This document shows positions 7,202 through 10,183 of a stretch of 10,183 nucleotides of DNA, one piece after another. Under the pieces are notes generated by a model. That model did no database searches, was not told the DNA's origin, and worked only from the letters and a program-made list of their open reading frames with translations. Position 1 is the stretch's first letter; the number at the start of each line of letters is the position of its first letter. This stretch comes from Bacteroidota bacterium (lineage in GTDB: Bacteria; Bacteroidota; Rhodothermia; Balneolales; HLUCCA01): contig DLXM01000188.1 in NCBI GenBank assembly GCA_003448835.1, positions 1 to 10,183 of the forward strand. The letters are read 5' to 3'. Made by a program: the position numbers and the translations under genes.

Positions 7202-8401
7202 ATGTTTAAAATATCGATGTACGGTGCCGATTGGTGTTCAGATTGTAAACGAGCTAGATGATTTCTGGCTGATAACAACATTCAATATGAATTTATTGAT
7301 ATAGAATCTGATGGAATTTCAGCTGATTATGTTACTAAAATCAATAACGGGAAAAGAATTATTCCAACGTTTAATGTCAATGGACAATATTACACGAACC
7401 CAGATAATGAAAAATTAGTAATTATTCTGGACTTAGAAATTCCCACGGATAATCATATCTATGATGTAGTCATTATTGGTGGCGGTGCTGCGGGAATTAC
7501 AACGTCAATTTATGCACAACGTGATAAGTATGATACGTTAATCCTGGAGCAAAAAAACATTGGTGGGAATGCGTATTTAACAAAAAATATTGAAAATTAT
7601 CCTGGTTTTAAAATTGTCTCCGGACCGGAATTAATGGATCGAATGGCTGATCAATCTGAAACTCTTGGTGCAAAAATAGTGACTGGGGTTCATATTAACT
7701 CTGTAGAAATAACGAATAAGTATTTTCATATTAAGACTAATACCCAACTATACAGAGGCAGAACCGTTGTTTTAGCAACTGGTAGCACATACAGACTCCT
7801 GAATGTCCCGGGGGAATCCGAGTTAATTGGTAGTGGTATTCATTTTTGTGCTACATGTGATGGGGCATTTTATCGTGGTAAAGATGTTATTGTTGTCGGT
7901 GGTGGAAATAGTGCACTTGAAGAAGCAATGTTTTTAGCTGGTTTCTGCAATAAAGTTACAATTTTATCAAAATCAGAAACCTTTAGTGCTACCAAAACAT
8001 ATGTAGACAAACTTGATTCATACAAGAATATCGAAGTACATATAAATGTGGATGTAATCCAATTCAATTCAAACGATTCCAACCAATTTGAATCCGTTAG
8101 AATCAGAGAAAAAACGCAGAATGAAGAACGAATAATCAAAGCAGATGGGGTTTTTATATTTATTGGTCTTTCACCAAATACAAAATCATTTAAATCATTA
8201 ATTGATTTATCCGATAGTGGTCATATTATTACTACCGGACTAAATCAGACTTCACATCCAGGTATTTTTGCAGCTGGAGATTGTAGATTTGGTGCGATTG
8301 CTCAAGTTGCAGCAGCAACTGGAGAAGGTGTTGTTGCAAGTTATGGAGTAAGGCAATATTTGACTGAAAAAAAACACCAAGAGCCTGAACTTGAAACTTA
8401 G
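7202..8401 (+). pseudogene. Glutaredoxin-thioredoxin reductase fusion with in-frame TGA
   Basis: Read through, 399 residues. Residues 1-80 are a glutaredoxin/mycoredoxin-like domain with GADWCSDCKRAR (Cys12, Cys15), IQYEFIDIE, the cis-proline IIPTF and TNPDNEKL. Residues 86-399 are a TrxB-type flavoprotein: FAD motif VVIIGGGAAG at 89-98, redox centre CATCDG (Cys216, Cys219), NADPH motif VVGGGNSALEEA near 231-242 and the late FAD motif GIFAAGDCRFGAIAQVA. It would pass electrons from NADPH through FAD to its own Grx domain or a partner. Codon 20 (7259-7261) is TGA, where relatives have Arg or Lys; CGA to TGA is one transition. No ATG, GTG or TTG lies in frame until 7634, which is past the FAD motif, so restart cannot rescue the enzyme. 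The rest is clean, so the loss is recent, an error, or read through. Confidence 0.85.
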
Positions 8402-8434
8402 GAATATTAAAATGTTAAATTCGAACAATTGTAA

Positions 8435-8488
8435 TTTTTAAAATAGAAAAGCCCTTGACAGTCATTACTATCAAGGGCTTTATTTTTT
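8435..8488. terminator. Bidirectional terminator, copy 2 of a 54-bp repeat
   Basis: The arms AAAGCCCTTGA (8448-8458) and TCAAGGGCTTT (8471-8481) form the same 11-bp stem as copy 1, followed by seven T on the plus strand (8483-8489). On the minus strand the exit is TTTTCTATTTT. It lies between the Grx-TrxR gene (+, ends 8401) and tRNA-Leu (-, 3' end 8491), so it can end both transcripts. It matches 2016-2069 in 53 of 54 bases, including the loop and the AT-rich left flank. Confidence 0.85.
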
Positions 8489-8490
8489 TG

Positions 8491-8576
8491 TACCGCTGGC
8501 CGGACTCGAACCGGCACGGACTTTTGAGGTCCATTGGATTTTAAGTCCAACGTGTCTACCATTCCACCACAGCGGC
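8491..8576 (-). tRNA. tRNA-Leu (anticodon UAA)
   Basis: An 86-base class II tRNA read on the minus strand. The acceptor is GCCGCTG paired with CAGCGGT, with discriminator A at 8491. The D-arm region GTGGAATGGTAGAC is followed by the anticodon stem TTGGA/TCCAA around loop CTTAAAA, giving anticodon TAA. A long variable arm (GGACCTCAAAAGTCC) typical of tRNA-Leu is followed by the T-arm CCGGTTCGAGTCCGG. The 3' CCA is not encoded; ACAAA follows. The bidirectional terminator lies directly after the 3' end. Confidence 0.97.
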
Positions 8577-8583
8577 AACCTGT

Positions 8584-8597
8584 TCTGATTAATCAGA
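8584..8597. repeat. Perfect 14-bp palindrome in the tRNA-Leu leader
   Basis: TCTGATTAATCAGA is its own reverse complement. It lies 7 bases before the 5' end of tRNA-Leu and just after the predicted transcription start, so it is either in the 5' leader or a site for a dimeric protein. Confidence 0.4.
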
Positions 8598-8605
8598 CAA
8601 GACCC

Positions 8606-8636
8606 CAAAGATAGAGCCACATTCGTCAAAAAGCAA
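8606..8636 (-). promoter_or_regulatory. Bacteroidota-type promoter for tRNA-Leu
   Basis: On the minus strand, TTG (8636-8634) is followed after exactly 20 bases by TATCTTTG (8613-8606), a full match to the Bacteroidota consensus TTG-N19-20-TAnnTTTG. Transcription would start near 8599, about 23 bases before the mature tRNA. This is the best promoter in the window and supports the taxonomic inference. Confidence 0.7.
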
Positions 8637-8706
8637 TAACATTCGTTGATAATTTATATAGTTTATGTCCGTTATTTAGACATTACCATTTAAAAATCAG
8701 GATACG

Positions 8707-8714
8707 TACCTTTA
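8707..8714 (+). promoter_or_regulatory. Possible -7 element for the beta-barrel gene
   Basis: TACCTTTA matches TAnnTTTG in all but the last base and lies 26 bases before the ATG at 8741. The -33 position 20 bases upstream reads TTA rather than TTG. This is plausible but incomplete. Confidence 0.35.
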
Positions 8715-8740
8715 CACGAATACGAACTAACATCTAGACT

Positions 8741-9307
8741 ATGAAAAAGTTAACCACAACATCCCTGTTTGCTCTCCTTTTACTAATTTTAGTCATCCCG
8801 GCACAGGCACAATTCTCATTTGGGGTTTCTTACGAAGAACGCCCTGATGCTCCTGAGCAAGGATTCGGACTTCAATTGGAGCACAGTTTACTTCCATTCG
8901 ACTTTATCGCATCATTACGTGCCAGATTGAATTTCAGTTATTTCTCACAAGATGCATCATTGTCAGTACCGTTAAATAGTCAACCGTCTGTTGAATTCGG
9001 AAGAATACAGAGTGTTGATTACGGTGGAGCAATTCTTGGTGGACTTAAATTGGGTATGATTTCACCATATGTTGGACTTGGTCTCGGTGTTGATTCATGG
9101 AAATTCAAACTGGACGACTATGAAAATTCCTACGACAACGATACGATCAATTACTATGGTTTACTTGGTGCATCATTATCCATTTTCCCGGTAGTGCATC
9201 CTTATGTTGAATATCGTGTTTCTGAGTACGGAAGTGTCGAAGAAGTCCGTGAACAAATGGACGAAGGAAAAGGAAGATTTATTATTGGTGTGAAGTTTAA
9301 CTTCTAG
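8741..9307 (+). CDS. Outer-membrane beta-barrel protein
   Basis: A 188-residue protein with a Sec signal peptide (MKKLTTTSLFALLLLILV, then IPAQAQ), cleaved near AQA-QFSFG. The mature part consists of alternating strands rich in Gly, Tyr, Phe and Ser, for example IASLRARLNFSYFSQD, GGAILGGLKLGMISPYVGLGLGVDSW, YGLLGASLSIFPVVHPYVEYRVSEYG and the final GRFIIGVKFNF, which ends in the terminal Phe typical of BAM-inserted barrels. About eight strands fit, as in small OmpA/OmpW-like barrels. The exact family and any ligand are not identifiable. It stands alone and is followed by a strong terminator. Confidence 0.8.
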   Translation: MKKLTTTSLFALLLLILVIPAQAQFSFGVSYEERPDAPEQGFGLQLEHSLLPFDFIASLRARLNFSYFSQDASLSVPLNSQPSVEFGRIQSVDYGGAILGGLKLGMISPYVGLGLGVDSWKFKLDDYENSYDNDTINYYGLLGASLSIFPVVHPYVEYRVSEYGSVEEVREQMDEGKGRFIIGVKFNF

Positions 9308-9333
9308 GTATCACTTCGTTCCAACCACTTTAA

Positions 9334-9375
9334 GAGCCGAAAATCGTCATATTAACACGGTTCTCGGCTTTTTTT
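9334..9375. terminator. Terminator after the beta-barrel gene
   Basis: AGCCGAAAATCGT (9335-9347) pairs with ACGGTTCTCGGCT (9357-9369) over 13 positions with one mismatch and one G-U pair, around a 9-base loop, followed by a T-run to 9375. It lies between the convergent genes ending at 9307 (+) and 9384 (-) and clearly serves the plus-strand gene. Confidence 0.85.
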
Positions 9376-9383
9376 ATATCAAT

Positions 9384-9809
9384 TCAAGCTTCTGAATTGA
9401 ATTTGCGAGTCCCAATCCACATCGTGATAAGCAATGATGTAGTAATCAGAGCCGACAGCAAGCAATACTGACAAAATGAGTAAATAACGAACGCTTGCAG
9501 ATAGACCAGCCACATACTCATGATAAATCCGATCGCATTCACAATCTGAGTTATTTTCAGAGCCAGTGGACTCCCGTATTGGTAGTAGAACAGAATCCCT
9601 GTCATGAGGACCAGATAGTAAGCAAGACCAGCATACGCCAACGGAATCCCAAAAAGTACTGCATATTCACTACTCAGAACCGCATCACATCCGGCTATGA
9701 GTGAACAACCTGGATCAGCCTGATAGAAATGGAGAGCGGCAAGATACACCGCATCTCCAAATCCAATTAGAACAAGTATCAGATAGATGTAAATGAAGCG
9801 ATTGCTCAT
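9384..9809 (-). CDS. Vitamin K epoxide reductase (VKOR) family protein
   Basis: A 141-residue integral membrane protein with four hydrophobic segments (about 6-27, 50-75, 84-108 and 112-132). The loop after the first helix holds Cys35 and Cys41 (PGCSLIAGCDAVLSSEY), with the conserved Ser a few residues later, and the last helix begins with the catalytic pair Cys113/Cys116 (FCQYCLLSA). Bacterial VKOR homologues reoxidise DsbA by passing electrons to quinone, in place of DsbB. Its start is 3 bases after the stop of the upstream DsbA-like gene, so the two are an operon and most likely enzyme partners. There is no fused thioredoxin domain; the separate DsbA supplies it. Confidence 0.92.
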   Translation of the reverse strand: MSNRFIYIYLILVLIGFGDAVYLAALHFYQADPGCSLIAGCDAVLSSEYAVLFGIPLAYAGLAYYLVLMTGILFYYQYGSPLALKITQIVNAIGFIMSMWLVYLQAFVIYSFCQYCLLSALITTSLLITMWIGTRKFNSEA

Positions 9810-9812
9810 TGA

Positions 9813-10183
9813 TTACTCAGCAGCTTCTAATTCACTTAATTTATCGATGATTAACTGACGAAATGCTTCTTTAGTCCGAGGTGTTGGCGTGTACGTTCCG
9901 TTAAAAAAGAAAGAGGGTACTGAATTAATTTTCAGATCAACCCCAGAGTTGAAATCCTTCTCGATCTTGGCAAAAATGGCCTCGTCACGTACATCCTGCT
10001 GAAATTGGACATCATCTAACCCGAGGTCTCGTGCGTAAGCCAGAAAGGCCGAAGAAGCCATACCGCGTGACCACATCTGCTGATTAGTCATCAACAAGTC
10101 ATGCATTTCCCAAAACTTAACCTGACGGCCTGCTGCTTCTGCTGCACTGGCTGCCATAGTAGCAAACTGATGTGCGTTTACAA
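9813..10183 (-). CDS. DsbA-like thiol-disulfide oxidoreductase, C-terminal part
   Basis: This is partial: the frame is open to the window edge, and the 5' end with the signal peptide and catalytic CxxC lies outside. The 123 visible residues start VNAHQFATMAASAAEAAG and continue with KFWEMHDLLMTNQQMW, LAYARDLGLDDVQFQQDV and the cis-proline strand INSVPSFFFNGTYTPTPRTKE, all typical of the thioredoxin_4/DsbA group with its inserted helical domain. The ATG at 10157 is internal, not the start. It would form disulfides in exported proteins and be reoxidised by the VKOR protein encoded 3 bases downstream. Confidence 0.9.
   Translation of the reverse strand, partial: VNAHQFATMAASAAEAAGRQVKFWEMHDLLMTNQQMWSRGMASSAFLAYARDLGLDDVQFQQDVRDEAIFAKIEKDFNSGVDLKINSVPSFFFNGTYTPTPRTKEAFRQLIIDKLSELEAAE

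Noticed and set aside
7259..7261. Selenocysteine at the in-frame TGA
   Set aside because: The TGA is not in a CxxU/UxxC position; relatives have Arg or Lys there, not Cys. No clear SECIS-type hairpin follows within about 40 bases.
7634..8401. A separate reductase gene starting at the ATG at 7634
   Set aside because: This start lacks the N-terminal FAD motif, which is present in the same open frame at about 7466-7495. It is the tail of the longer interrupted gene.
10131..10157. ATG at 10157 as the true start of the DsbA-like gene
   Set aside because: The frame continues upstream to the window edge with family-like sequence (VNAHQFAT), and the catalytic CxxC has not yet appeared.
1..10183. 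CRISPR array, insertion sequence, prophage or defence system
   Set aside because: No regularly spaced repeats, transposase or integrase motifs, or nuclease/helicase defence domains were seen on either strand. The only long repeat is the duplicated terminator.

Overview
The window is low-GC DNA, and its features fit a member of the Bacteroidota/Balneolota group. Ribosome binding sites are weak. The tRNA gene has a promoter of the Bacteroidota type (TTG, 20 bases, TATCTTTG), and its 3' CCA is not encoded. The gene content (glycerate 2-kinase of the MOFRL type, YceI, DinB followed by NRDE, a DsbA/VKOR pair, a HisKA_2 histidine kinase) also fits. The phylum is inferred; no marker gene is present.

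Layout. Positions 153-1388 (+) encode a glycerate 2-kinase, followed by a small, very acidic secreted protein (1527-1994, +). A convergent zone holds two hairpin terminators. An exported thioredoxin-fold protein (2179-2631, -) is read divergently from a plus-strand run: a membrane-anchored OB-fold protein (2802), an exported YceI-like protein (3296), a possible 52-codon ORF (3890), a DinB-family gene broken by an in-frame TAA (4041-4544), and an NRDE/TANGO2-like protein (4532). A membrane histidine kinase (5284-6981, -) faces this run. Next comes a glutaredoxin-thioredoxin reductase fusion gene (7202-8401, +) interrupted by an in-frame TGA. It converges on a tRNA-Leu(UAA) gene (8491-8576, -). 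An outer-membrane beta-barrel protein (8741-9307, +) converges on a VKOR-family protein (9384-9809, -) and the 3' part of a DsbA-like gene (9813-10183, -) that runs off the window.

Themes. Thiol-disulfide chemistry recurs: an exported thioredoxin-like protein, the Grx-TrxR fusion for the cytoplasm, and a DsbA/VKOR pair for disulfide formation in the envelope.

The most notable point is that two genes each carry a single nonsense codon at a family-conserved place while everything on both sides stays in frame and conserved. Between them lies a histidine kinase whose ATP-binding domain has lost its diagnostic residues. All three lie between two 54-base direct copies (53 of 54 identical) of one terminator hairpin, at 2016-2069 and 8435-8488. 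No CRISPR array, insertion sequence, phage gene or recognisable defence system is visible.
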